Source of the DNA: Pseudomonadota bacterium
GTDB lineage: Bacteria; Pseudomonadota; Gammaproteobacteria; Steroidobacterales; Steroidobacteraceae
Reading direction: 5' to 3'
DNA: 64,000 nucleotides
NCBI GenBank assembly: GCA_023423065.1
Contig: JAFAGC010000080.1
Span: 23,903-87,902 of the forward strand
Shown here: in pieces, positions 8,430 through 16,318 of the stretch
How positions within the stretch are numbered: position 1 is the first letter of the stretch
How the letters are laid out: each line of letters opens with the position of its first letter
Made by a program: the position numbers and the translations under genes
Notes under the pieces: generated by a model
Seen by the model: only the letters and a program-made list of their open reading frames with translations
Told to the model about the DNA's origin: nothing
The model's database searches: none

Positions 8430-9284
8430 TCAGCGGGCCGTTCTGCGATTGAGGAACACGAGCTGCTCGAAGAGGTGCACGTCCTGCTCATTCTTGAGCA
8501 ACGCCCCGTGCAGGATCGGGATCGTCTTCTTCGGGTCGTCCGAGCGCAGCGCCTCGGGCGGGATGTCCTCGGCGACCAGTAGTTTGATCCAGTCGAGCAA
8601 CTCGGAGGTCGACGGCTTCTTGCGCAACCCGGGCGTGTCGCGCACTTCGAAGAAGGCCGTGAGCGCCTCGCGCAGCAGTGCGGACTTCAGGCCCGGAAAG
8701 TGCACGCGCACGATCTTCTCCATCGTCTCCTTGTCGGGGAAGCGGATGTAGTGGAAGAAGCAGCGGCGCAGGAACGCGTCGGGCAGCTCCTTCTCGTTGT
8801 TGCTCGTGATGAGGATGATCGGCCGATGCCGCGCGCGCACCAGCTCGCGCGTCTCGTGCACGTAGAACTCCATGCGGTCGAGCTCGCGCAGCAGGTCGTT
8901 GGGAAACTCGATGTCGGCCTTGTCGATCTCGTCGATGAGCAGCACCGGCTGCACGTCGGACTCGAACGCCTCCCAGAGCCTGCCGCGGACGATGTAATTG
9001 CGGATGTCGTGCACGCGCGAATCGCCGAGCTGCGAATCGCGCAGGCGCGAGACCGCGTCGTATTCGTATAGTCCCTGCTGGGCCTTGCTGGTTGACTTGA
9101 TGTGCCACTCGAGCAGCGGCCGCGCGAGCGCACGCGCGATCTCCTCCGCGAGCTGCGTCTTGCCGGTGCCGGGCTCGCCCTTGATGAGCAGCGGACGGCC
9201 GAGCGTCACCGCGGCATTGACGGCCATCATGAGATCCGGCGTCGCGACGTAACGATCGGTGCCGGTGAATCGGGTCTCGCTCAT
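8430..9284 (-). CDS. MoxR-family AAA+ ATPase
   Basis: The 284-residue AAA+ protein has Walker A (GEPGTGKTQLAEE, about residues 37-49), Walker B (LLIDEIDKAD), sensor 1 (ITSNNEKELPDAFLRRC) and the arginine-containing segment expected of MoxR proteins. It is a cytoplasmic chaperone-like ATPase, paired here with the downstream VWA protein. The gene lies 17 bases downstream of the penicillin acylase gene and is probably in the same transcript. Confidence 0.92.
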   Translation of the reverse strand: MSETRFTGTDRYVATPDLMMAVNAAVTLGRPLLIKGEPGTGKTQLAEEIARALARPLLEWHIKSTSKAQQGLYEYDAVSRLRDSQLGDSRVHDIRNYIVRGRLWEAFESDVQPVLLIDEIDKADIEFPNDLLRELDRMEFYVHETRELVRARHRPIILITSNNEKELPDAFLRRCFFHYIRFPDKETMEKIVRVHFPGLKSALLREALTAFFEVRDTPGLRKKPSTSELLDWIKLLVAEDIPPEALRSDDPKKTIPILHGALLKNEQDVHLFEQLVFLNRRTAR

Positions 9285-9301
9285 GCTGCTCCTGCTGAAG
9301 G

Positions 9302-11734
9302 CTACTGGGCGGCTGGCCTCAGCGTGAGCTTATGCGCCGCGGGTCCCGGTAGGAATGGCGTCGGTTTGCCGTTCGCCCAGTCCTCGAATCCACTGCGGTA
9401 GAACGGCGACAACGGATGCCCGGAAGGGCCGCCCGGCAATTGCAGGTATCCGTCGGACTCGCGCCCCGGTGAGACCGCGAAACGCTCCGACGCGCCGAAC
9501 GCGCCGCTCTGCACGCGCGGCATGTTGTGATCGCCCGGCAGCTCGAGCGTCGGCATGTCGACCAGGCGCGGCAGCAGCGGCAGCGCGCGCGACAGCGGAT
9601 GACGCACGGAGACCGGTTCGAGGCGGCCATACGTGCAGCTCGCGATCGTTCCGCATTGCTCGAGCAGGACGTCGATCGTCGCGTCCACGCGCGCGAGCAG
9701 GTACGCGCGCCACTCGCCCTCGCTGGGCGGCCCGATCGCGCCCGGCCGCTCCGTGACGAGCCGCCAGCCCGCGGCCTCGAACTGCGCGGGTCTTTGCAGG
9801 TCGGCGCCGCGGCCCATGTGCGCTGCGACGAGCCCTGTCCACAGGCCGTTCAGCGTCTGGCCGCGGAATTCTCGCACCAGGCGGTACCCGACGGAGTCCG
9901 GGCTCGCCTCGGGTTTCCATTCGCTGACCAGCGCACGGAACTCGCGCCGCCGGGGCGCCTCTGCCAGTGCCTTCTCATCGAGGAGGGTGAGCAGCAGGTC
10001 GGCCCAGCGCGCCTGGAACCGCGCGCGCGAATCGAGCTGGACGGCGAGCATGTCGGCCTCGGTCGCAGGATGCGCGAGACCCAGCAACCCATCGCGGATC
10101 TGCCGCGCACGCGCACCGATGTCGTAGCCACCCGCGCCCACGTCGACCTCGTCGTCGCCGAGCACGGCTTCGAGCGCGCCGTCGACCACGCGATTATTCG
10201 CGGTCCACAGGCGCCCGACCGGTGGATCGGCGAGCCGCGGATGATCGGTCGCGTCGCGGAACTCGAGCGGCCCGAACAACCTGTCCGGCCCGCTGGCGCG
10301 CGGCACGCGGCCTGACAAGGTCCACGCGATGCGTCCGCCGATGTCGCCGAACACGGCGTTCTGTCCCGGAATGCCGATGCCCGGCGCCAGCGCCAGCGCT
10401 TCATCGACCGTGCGCGCACGCTCGAGTCCCAGCAAACCGAAGTTGGTGGCCGCGGGGCGCATCGCGAGCCAGGCGATCTGCAGGCACTCGTCGGCCCCGA
10501 GTCGATGCTCGTCCGCGTCGTCGAGCACGACACCCTCGCCCACATCGGTGTATTCGACCTCGACGTCGGGTTTGCCGCGCACGCGGATCCGTTCGCGGCG
10601 TTTCGAGCGTTCGTCGAATGAACAAGGACCCCAGCGCACATCGGCGAAATCGCCGTAGCTGTTGGTGAAGCCCCAGGCAATGCCGCCGTTCGAGCCGGCC
10701 GCGACTGCCGGCGTACCCGGCAGCGTCACGCCGGTGATGTCGAGCGTGGGCGCCGCGGTGACTCGCAGACGCGCCGGATACCAGACCACCGGCACGCCGA
10801 TGTCGAGATGCATGTCGTTGGCGATCAGCGCGACGCCCGACTTGGTATGGATGCCGGCGATCGCCCAGCTGTTGCTGCCCGGCGCCGCCGGCTCGTCGGT
10901 CCGTTCGCCGGACTCGACCCCGGCGGGGGTGGCGGAATCGCCTGCCCCCTCGGCCGCCGGCGAGAAACGCAGCAGCGACGGAAAGGGCCGGGTGAGCACG
11001 TCGGCACGCCGCCCGCAGGCGGCTTCGATGCAGCGCGCATCCGCACTGTAGTTAGGCGTGTCCCATTCGGAGTGCCCGGCATACACGAACGAAATCAATT
11101 CGTGCGCGGCCTCCGGCGTGGCGCGGTTCGCGGCCGCGTTCTCGAAGCGGCGGCGCCCGATCTCGCGGCGCAGCGAGTTGTACTGCAGCTGCCACCACAT
11201 CGAATGAACCACGAGCACCGAGTCTTCCGCCGCCCAGGGCCGCGGTTCGGCGCGCAACAGCAGGTATTCCCAGGGCCGCGCGCGCAATGAAGCGAGTCCC
11301 GCGTTGACGCCGCGCGCGTAGGCCTCGATGACTTCGCGCTCCGCCTCGGGCGCCGCTTCGATCACGCGGCCGGCGACGCGACGGAACGCGAATCGCCGTG
11401 CGCTTTTGTCCTGCGCGAGCGCGACTTCACCGAACAACTCGGACAACTCGCCCGCCGCGAAACGGCGCGACAGGTCCATCTGGAAGAAGCGGTCCTGTCC
11501 GTGCGCGAATCCCGTCGCCCAGGCAAGGTCGGCGCGTGAAGCGGCGGTGATGGTCGGGCGGCCGGCGGCGTCGCGTTCGATCGTCGCGGTATCGGCGGGG
11601 CCGGCGCCGGGCGCGGTGGCCGCGATCTCACCTTCGATCTGCGGCAGCGAGAGCCGCAGCGTCCACCAGCCCGCGGCGAACGCCAGCGCCGCGATGGCGG
11701 CGATGGCGGTCAAAGCCCATCGCAGCCAGCGCAT
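9302..11734 (-). CDS. penicillin acylase family protein (N-terminal nucleophile amidohydrolase)
   Basis: The 810-residue precursor has an N-terminal membrane anchor or signal (WALTAIAAIAALAFAAGWW), an alpha region, and the autocleavage site PGSNSWAI at about residue 283. There the Ser becomes the N-terminal nucleophile of the beta chain; the downstream NDMHLD motif fits. Members hydrolyse amide bonds of penicillins, cyclic lipopeptides or acyl-homoserine lactones in the periplasm. Which substrate applies here cannot be told. The start is 3 bases past the pyk stop, so the two genes are co-transcribed. Confidence 0.92.
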   Translation of the reverse strand: MRWLRWALTAIAAIAALAFAAGWWTLRLSLPQIEGEIAATAPGAGPADTATIERDAAGRPTITAASRADLAWATGFAHGQDRFFQMDLSRRFAAGELSELFGEVALAQDKSARRFAFRRVAGRVIEAAPEAEREVIEAYARGVNAGLASLRARPWEYLLLRAEPRPWAAEDSVLVVHSMWWQLQYNSLRREIGRRRFENAAANRATPEAAHELISFVYAGHSEWDTPNYSADARCIEAACGRRADVLTRPFPSLLRFSPAAEGAGDSATPAGVESGERTDEPAAPGSNSWAIAGIHTKSGVALIANDMHLDIGVPVVWYPARLRVTAAPTLDITGVTLPGTPAVAAGSNGGIAWGFTNSYGDFADVRWGPCSFDERSKRRERIRVRGKPDVEVEYTDVGEGVVLDDADEHRLGADECLQIAWLAMRPAATNFGLLGLERARTVDEALALAPGIGIPGQNAVFGDIGGRIAWTLSGRVPRASGPDRLFGPLEFRDATDHPRLADPPVGRLWTANNRVVDGALEAVLGDDEVDVGAGGYDIGARARQIRDGLLGLAHPATEADMLAVQLDSRARFQARWADLLLTLLDEKALAEAPRRREFRALVSEWKPEASPDSVGYRLVREFRGQTLNGLWTGLVAAHMGRGADLQRPAQFEAAGWRLVTERPGAIGPPSEGEWRAYLLARVDATIDVLLEQCGTIASCTYGRLEPVSVRHPLSRALPLLPRLVDMPTLELPGDHNMPRVQSGAFGASERFAVSPGRESDGYLQLPGGPSGHPLSPFYRSGFEDWANGKPTPFLPGPAAHKLTLRPAAQ

Positions 11735-11737
11735 CGT

Positions 11738-13186
11738 TCAGTCTTGCGGAACGCGCAGGATGGTCATCGCGTTGGTGCCACCCGTAATGCCCGCGAGCTC
11801 TCCCTTGGTGACGATCACGAGGTCGCCTTTTTCCACCAGCTCGAGCTGCAGCAGCATGGTCAGGATCGCCTTGAACAGCTCGGTGGTGCGCACTTCGGGA
11901 ATGTCGAAGGGTACCGGGTACACGCCGCGGTACAGCGTGACGCGGCGGCGCGTCGACTCGTGGCGCGTGAATGCGTAGATGGGAATGTCCGCGCGCGAGC
12001 GCGACATCCACAGTGGCGTAGTGCCGGATTCGGTCAGGGCGACGATGGCCCGCACCTTCATGTGGTTGGCGGTGTACATCACCGCCATCGCGATCGCTTC
12101 CTCGGTGCGGTCGACGACGCCTTCGACACGATGACGGATGCGCTGGTGCGTCAGCTGGTACTTCTCCGCACCGTTGATCACTTCTTCCATCGCCTGCACG
12201 GCCTTGATGGGATGTTTGCCGACGGCGCTTTCCGCCGAGAGCATGACGGCGTCGGTGCCGTCCATGACCGCGTTCGCGACGTCCGAGACCTCGGCGCGCG
12301 TCGGCACCGGGCTCGTGATCATCGATTCCATCATCTGCGTCGCCGTGATCACGACCTTGTTGCGCGTGCGCGCTTCGTGGATGATCGTTTTCTGCAGGCC
12401 GGTGATGGCCGCGTAACCCATTTCGACGCCGAGATCGCCGCGCGCGACCATCACGACGTCGGATGCGTCGATGATCTCGGCCAGGTTGTGGATGGCCTCG
12501 TGGCGCTCGATCTTCGCGCACACGTGACCGTATCCGCCCGCCTCACGCAGCAGCTTGCGCGCGAGGTTCATGTCGGCCGCATCGCGCGCGAACGACACCG
12601 CGATGTAGTCGCAGCCCTTGCTGGCGATGAACTTGATGTCTTCGCGGTCCTTGTCCGAGAGCGCCGGCGCGGAAATGCCGCCGCCCTTGAGGTTCACACC
12701 CTTGCGATTGGACAGCTCGCCCCCCGCGATGACCGTCGTGTCGATGCGCGTGCCCGTGACCTTGGTCACCTCGAGCTCGATCAAGCCGTCGTTGAGCAGC
12801 AGGATGTTGCCGGGCTTCACGTCCTTCGGCAGATCCTGGTAGGCGCAGCCAACGACCTGTTCGTTGCCCGCGTTGGGGTCGTGCGCCACATCGAGCGCGA
12901 ACGCCTGGCCGTCCTTCAGGTCGACCTTCTTGTTGGTGAAGCTCTCGATGCGGATCTTCGGACCCGCGAGATCCGCGAGGATGCCGACGTAACGCCCCGC
13001 GCGCCGCGCCGCCTCGTGGACCATGTCGATGCGGCGACCGTGCTCCTCGTGTTTGCCGTGCGAGAAGTTCACGCGCGCGACGTCGAGGCCGACGCGGACC
13101 ATTTCGGTCAGGACTTCGATGGAATCGGTGGAGGGCCCAAGGGTCGCGACGATCTTCGTACGCGAGTGCATCTGACGATCTTGCAT
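11738..13186 (-). CDS. pyk: pyruvate kinase
   Basis: Pyruvate kinase makes pyruvate and ATP from phosphoenolpyruvate and ADP in the last step of glycolysis. Clear blocks are TKIVATLGPSTD at the N terminus, the Mg2+/K+ region MVARGDLGVEMG, and TRAEVSDVANAVMDG with the active-site Thr/Arg neighbourhood. The C-terminal allosteric domain is complete. The open frame extends 14 codons upstream. I prefer the ATG at 13186 (MQDRQMHSR); the ATG at 13171 (MHSRTKI) is equally close to family starts. It heads a leftward operon with the acylase, MoxR and VWA genes and is divergent from NIPSNAP. Confidence 0.95.
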   Translation of the reverse strand: MQDRQMHSRTKIVATLGPSTDSIEVLTEMVRVGLDVARVNFSHGKHEEHGRRIDMVHEAARRAGRYVGILADLAGPKIRIESFTNKKVDLKDGQAFALDVAHDPNAGNEQVVGCAYQDLPKDVKPGNILLLNDGLIELEVTKVTGTRIDTTVIAGGELSNRKGVNLKGGGISAPALSDKDREDIKFIASKGCDYIAVSFARDAADMNLARKLLREAGGYGHVCAKIERHEAIHNLAEIIDASDVVMVARGDLGVEMGYAAITGLQKTIIHEARTRNKVVITATQMMESMITSPVPTRAEVSDVANAVMDGTDAVMLSAESAVGKHPIKAVQAMEEVINGAEKYQLTHQRIRHRVEGVVDRTEEAIAMAVMYTANHMKVRAIVALTESGTTPLWMSRSRADIPIYAFTRHESTRRRVTLYRGVYPVPFDIPEVRTTELFKAILTMLLQLELVEKGDLVIVTKGELAGITGGTNAMTILRVPQD

Positions 13187-13268
13187 AGGGCGCGCATTCT
13201 GCCATGCGTAGTCGGGCCCGTGGCGCATAATCAGCCACGTTTTTCCGTGTTTTCAGGAGGGAAGGAAG

Positions 13269-13688
13269 ATGTCTAGACAGACCTGGCTTGCCTGCGTGGG
13301 CGCGCTCGTCCTCGGTGCATCGACGGCGGCCGGCGCCGCGGACGCACCGGCGAATAGCCGCGTATTCGAGATCCGGACGTATTACACCTTGCCCGGGCGC
13401 CTGGATGCCCTGAACAAGCGCTTCCGTGAGCACACGATGCGGATCTTCGAAAAGCACGGCATGACGAATATCGGTTACTGGACGCCGCAGGACAGTCCCG
13501 CGAAGGAAAACACGCTGATCTACGTGATCTCCCACGCCAGCCGCGAACAGGCGAAGGCCAACTGGGCGGCATTCCTCGCCGACCCCGAGTGGCAGAAGGT
13601 CGCCGAGGAGTCGCAGAAGGACGGGAAGATCGTGGAGAAGATCGAGTCGGTGTTCGTGGACGCGACCGACTACTCGCCACTGAAATAG
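13269..13688 (+). CDS. NIPSNAP-family exported protein
   Basis: The 139-residue product has a signal peptide (cleavage near AAGAADA) and one NIPSNAP domain, a dimeric ferredoxin-like alpha/beta barrel fold (VFEIRTYYTLPGRLD, then FLADPEWQKVAEES). The biochemical role of these proteins is not settled. A strong AGGAGGGAAGG ribosome site precedes the ATG. A dispersed structured repeat begins 6 bases after the stop codon. Confidence 0.88.
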   Translation: MSRQTWLACVGALVLGASTAAGAADAPANSRVFEIRTYYTLPGRLDALNKRFREHTMRIFEKHGMTNIGYWTPQDSPAKENTLIYVISHASREQAKANWAAFLADPEWQKVAEESQKDGKIVEKIESVFVDATDYSPLK

Positions 13689-13693
13689 TGAGT

Positions 13694-13733
13694 AAGGGGA
13701 CATTCCCCGTTTTCTATCAAACGGGGACGGACC
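13694..13733 (+). repeat. dispersed GGGGAC repeat, copy 1 (left unit)
   Basis: The unit opens with AAGGGGACATTCCCCGTTTT and continues CTATCAAACGGGGACGGACC. Near-identical units lie at 22006, 30409 and 49855. It starts 6 bases after the NIPSNAP stop. It leads into the long inverted repeat at 13747-13971, so the whole intergenic block to about 13980 may be one compound element. Confidence 0.85.
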
Positions 13734-13746
13734 TCGGGGTAGCGGG

Positions 13747-13971
13747 ACGTCAAGGGGCTCCGCCTCAGACAGTCTTGCGCCCTCAAGGTCGAGCGCGCTT
13801 CAAAAAAGGAAATGAGGACATTTCCTTTTTTGGCGTTCGGTCGTCGTTCGCTATGCGCCTTTACGTCTGCAAAATCGGGGCGCTGAGAGGCACTACGGCG
13901 GCGCATGGCCGCTCACTCCTCCCCGCTCGACATTCGGGCGCAAGACTGTCTGAGGCGGAGCCCCTTGACGT
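13747..13971. repeat. 36-bp perfect inverted repeat around an AT-rich hairpin
   Basis: Bases 13747-13782 are the exact reverse complement of 13936-13971 (36 of 36). The arms include CTCCGCCTCAGACAGTCTTG. Pairing continues imperfectly on both sides. At the centre a 12-bp stem (AAAAAAGGAAAT, 13802-13813, with its complement 13820-13831) encloses the loop GAGGAC. That stem echoes the AAATGGGGACATTTCC-like core of the dispersed repeats. No transposase gene lies inside; the 150-base interior has no credible open frame. It is probably a non-autonomous mobile or REP-like element, which is an inference. Confidence 0.85.
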
Positions 13972-14012
13972 TTCGTTACGTCGAGATACGCGTCAGTAGC
14001 CAAACAAAGAAA

Positions 14013-14046
14013 AGGCCGCCACTACTTCGTGTAGTAGTGGCGGCCT
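14013..14046 (-). terminator. rho-independent terminator of the tkt-gap-pgk operon
   Basis: A perfect 14-bp stem (AGGCCGCCACTACT and its complement) with a 6-base loop lies 32 bases beyond the pgk stop. On the minus strand it is followed by TTTTCTTTG, a T-rich tail. This is the natural end of the leftward operon. Confidence 0.9.
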
Positions 14047-14077
14047 CTGTTGGCTGGGAGGAAGAAAGATCGGCTAG

Positions 14078-15256
14078 CTACTGCTTCGCGCGTTCCTGCA
14101 GCATCGCCACCGCGGGCAGCGTCTTCCCCTCGACGAACTCGAGGAACGCGCCACCACCGGTCGAGATGTACGAGATGCCCTCTTCGACACCGTACTTCTC
14201 GATGGCCGCGAGCGTATCGCCGCCGCCGGCGAGCGAGAACGCGGGCGACTTGGCGATCGACTGCGCGATCGTCTTCGTGCCCTCGCCGAACTGGTCGAAC
14301 TCGAACACGCCCACCGGGCCGTTCCAGATGATCGTGCCCGCGCGCTGCAGCATCTCGCCGAAGCGCTCGGCCGTATCCGGGCCGATGTCGAGGATCATCT
14401 CGTCGGGACGCACGTCGTGGATCGAACGCACGTCCGCGTGCGCGGTCGCGGCGAATTCCTTCGCGACGACCACGTCGGTCGGCAGCGGGATCTCGGCGCC
14501 GCGCTCCTTGGCCTGCGCCAGGAGCTTCCGCGCGATGTCGTGCATCTCCGCTTCCTGCAGCGACTTGCCGACGTTGATGCCGGTGGCCGCGAGGAAGGTG
14601 TTCGCGATGCCGCCGCCCACGATGAGCTTGTCGACCTTCGCGAGCAGCGCTTCGAGCACCGTGAGCTTGGTCGACACCTTGGAGCCGGCAACGATCGCGA
14701 CCATCGGCCGCGCCGGCTTCGCCAGCGCGCGCTCGAGCGCCTCGAGCTCGCCCACGAGCAGCGGACCCGCGCAGGCGACCTTGGCGAACTTGCCGACGCC
14801 GTGCGTCGAGGCCTCGGCGCGGTGCGCCGTGCCGAACGCGTCCATCACGTAGACGTCGCACAGCGAAGCCATCTGCTTCGCGAGGTCTTCCTTGTCCTTC
14901 TTCTCGCCCTTGTTGAACCGCACGTTCTCGAGCAGCACCGCCGTACCGGGCGGCGTGTCGACGCCGGCCAACCAGTCCTTCTTGAGCGACACGGGCTTGC
15001 CCAGCAACTCGGAGATCCGCGCGGCCACCGGCGCGAGCGAGAACTCCTCCTTGTAGACGCCCTCTTCCGGGCGGCCCAGGTGCGAACTCACGAAGACCTT
15101 CGCGCCCTTGTCGAGTGCGAGCTGGATGGTCGGGAGCGACGCGCGGATGCGCGCGTCGCTCGTGACCTTGCCGTCTTCGACCGGAACGTTCAGATCCTGC
15201 CGGATCAGGACCCGCTTGCCGGCGAGGTCCAGATCCGCCATGCGCAACACGTTCAT
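14078..15256 (-). CDS. pgk: phosphoglycerate kinase
   Basis: Phosphoglycerate kinase interconverts 1,3-bisphosphoglycerate/ADP and 3-phosphoglycerate/ATP. The N-terminal substrate-binding segment KRVLIRQDLNVPVEDG, the SHLGRPEEG loop and the C-terminal GGGDTLAAIEKYG nucleotide loop are all present. The product is 392 residues, normal for bacteria. The start chosen is ATG 15256 (MNVLRMADLD), 8 bases after the gap stop; ATG 15241 (MADLDLAG) is an alternative. The open frame continues upstream inside gap, but that part is a shadow. It is the last gene of tkt-gap-pgk. Confidence 0.96.
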   Translation of the reverse strand: MNVLRMADLDLAGKRVLIRQDLNVPVEDGKVTSDARIRASLPTIQLALDKGAKVFVSSHLGRPEEGVYKEEFSLAPVAARISELLGKPVSLKKDWLAGVDTPPGTAVLLENVRFNKGEKKDKEDLAKQMASLCDVYVMDAFGTAHRAEASTHGVGKFAKVACAGPLLVGELEALERALAKPARPMVAIVAGSKVSTKLTVLEALLAKVDKLIVGGGIANTFLAATGINVGKSLQEAEMHDIARKLLAQAKERGAEIPLPTDVVVAKEFAATAHADVRSIHDVRPDEMILDIGPDTAERFGEMLQRAGTIIWNGPVGVFEFDQFGEGTKTIAQSIAKSPAFSLAGGGDTLAAIEKYGVEEGISYISTGGGAFLEFVEGKTLPAVAMLQERAKQ

Positions 15257-15264
15257 GGCGCGAC

Positions 15265-16278
15265 TCAGGACGCCTTGGACCAGGCGACCGTGGTGTCCAG
15301 CATGCGGTTGCTGAAGCCCCACTCGTTGTCGTACCACGAGCACACCTTGACCAGCGTGCCTTCGCTGACGCGCGTCATCGTCGCGTCGTAGGTGGACGAC
15401 GCCGGATCGTGGTTGTAGTCGATCGACACGAGCTGCTTGTCGGTGTACGCGAGCACGCCCTTGAGCGAGCCTTCCGCGGCTTCCTTGATGACCTTGTTGA
15501 TCTCGTCGACCGTCGTGGCCTTCTTCGCCACGAACGTGAGGTCGACCAGCGACACGTTGATCGTCGGGATGCGCACGGCGAATCCGTCGAGCTTGCCCTT
15601 GAGCTCCGGCAGAACGAGACCCACGGCCGCGGCCGCACCCGTCTTCGCCGGGATCATCGACATCGTGGCGGAACGCGCGCGGCGGATGTCCTCGTGATAG
15701 ACGTCCGTCAGGCGCTGGTCGTTCGTGTACGCATGGATCGTCGTCATCAAACCACTGACGATGCCGATCTTGTCGTTCAGCACCTTCGCGAGCGGCGCGA
15801 GGCAGTTCGTGGTGCACGACGCGTTCGAGATGACGGTGTGCGAAGCCTTGAGCGTGTTGTGGTTCACGCCGTAGACGACCGTGGCGTCGACGTCCTTGCC
15901 GCCCGGGGCCGAGATGATGACCTTCTTCGCGCCGCCGGCGAGGTGCTTGCCCGCATCCGCCTTCGTGGTGAAGAAGCCGGTCGACTCGTACACGTACTCG
16001 GCGCCGACGGAGGCCCAGTCGATCTTCGACGGGTCGCGCTGCGCGAACACCTTGATCTTGTCGCCGTTCACGACGATGTTGTCGCCTTCGACGCCGACGG
16101 TGCCCGGGAACTTGCCGTGCGCGGTGTCGTACTGCGTGAGGTGCGCATTCGTCTGCGCGTCGCCGAGGTCGTTGACCGCGACGATCTGGATTTCGTTGGT
16201 GCGCTTCGACTCGTAGAGCGCGCGCAGGATGTTGCGGCCGATGCGTCCGTAACCGTTGATACCTACTTTGATCGCCAT
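15265..16278 (-). CDS. gap: glyceraldehyde-3-phosphate dehydrogenase, type I
   Basis: The 337-residue enzyme oxidises and phosphorylates glyceraldehyde 3-phosphate using NAD(P)+. The Rossmann motif INGYGRIGRN is at the N terminus, and the catalytic Cys lies in SNASCTTNCLAPL at about residue 153. Asp follows in VAVNDLGD at the site that usually favours NAD+. A GGAACGGGAAAG ribosome site precedes the ATG. The gene sits 40 bases downstream of tkt. Confidence 0.97.
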   Translation of the reverse strand: MAIKVGINGYGRIGRNILRALYESKRTNEIQIVAVNDLGDAQTNAHLTQYDTAHGKFPGTVGVEGDNIVVNGDKIKVFAQRDPSKIDWASVGAEYVYESTGFFTTKADAGKHLAGGAKKVIISAPGGKDVDATVVYGVNHNTLKASHTVISNASCTTNCLAPLAKVLNDKIGIVSGLMTTIHAYTNDQRLTDVYHEDIRRARSATMSMIPAKTGAAAAVGLVLPELKGKLDGFAVRIPTINVSLVDLTFVAKKATTVDEINKVIKEAAEGSLKGVLAYTDKQLVSIDYNHDPASSTYDATMTRVSEGTLVKVCSWYDNEWGFSNRMLDTTVAWSKAS

Positions 16279-16318
16279 CTTTCCCGTTCCTTTTTAACGT
16301 CTTTACGTCGTAGTCAAA

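Noticed and set aside
11744..13276. 510-codon plus-strand frame opposite pyk
   Set aside because: Antisense to pyruvate kinase and made of R/D/V/H-rich sequence without motifs. Similar shadows lie opposite the GGDEF-EAL gene (35281-36816) and glnE (45120-47630).
14078..15817. A longer pgk product reaching into gap
   Set aside because: The N-terminal part is antisense-like shadow of gap in another frame and does not align with pgk proteins; the true start is near 15256.
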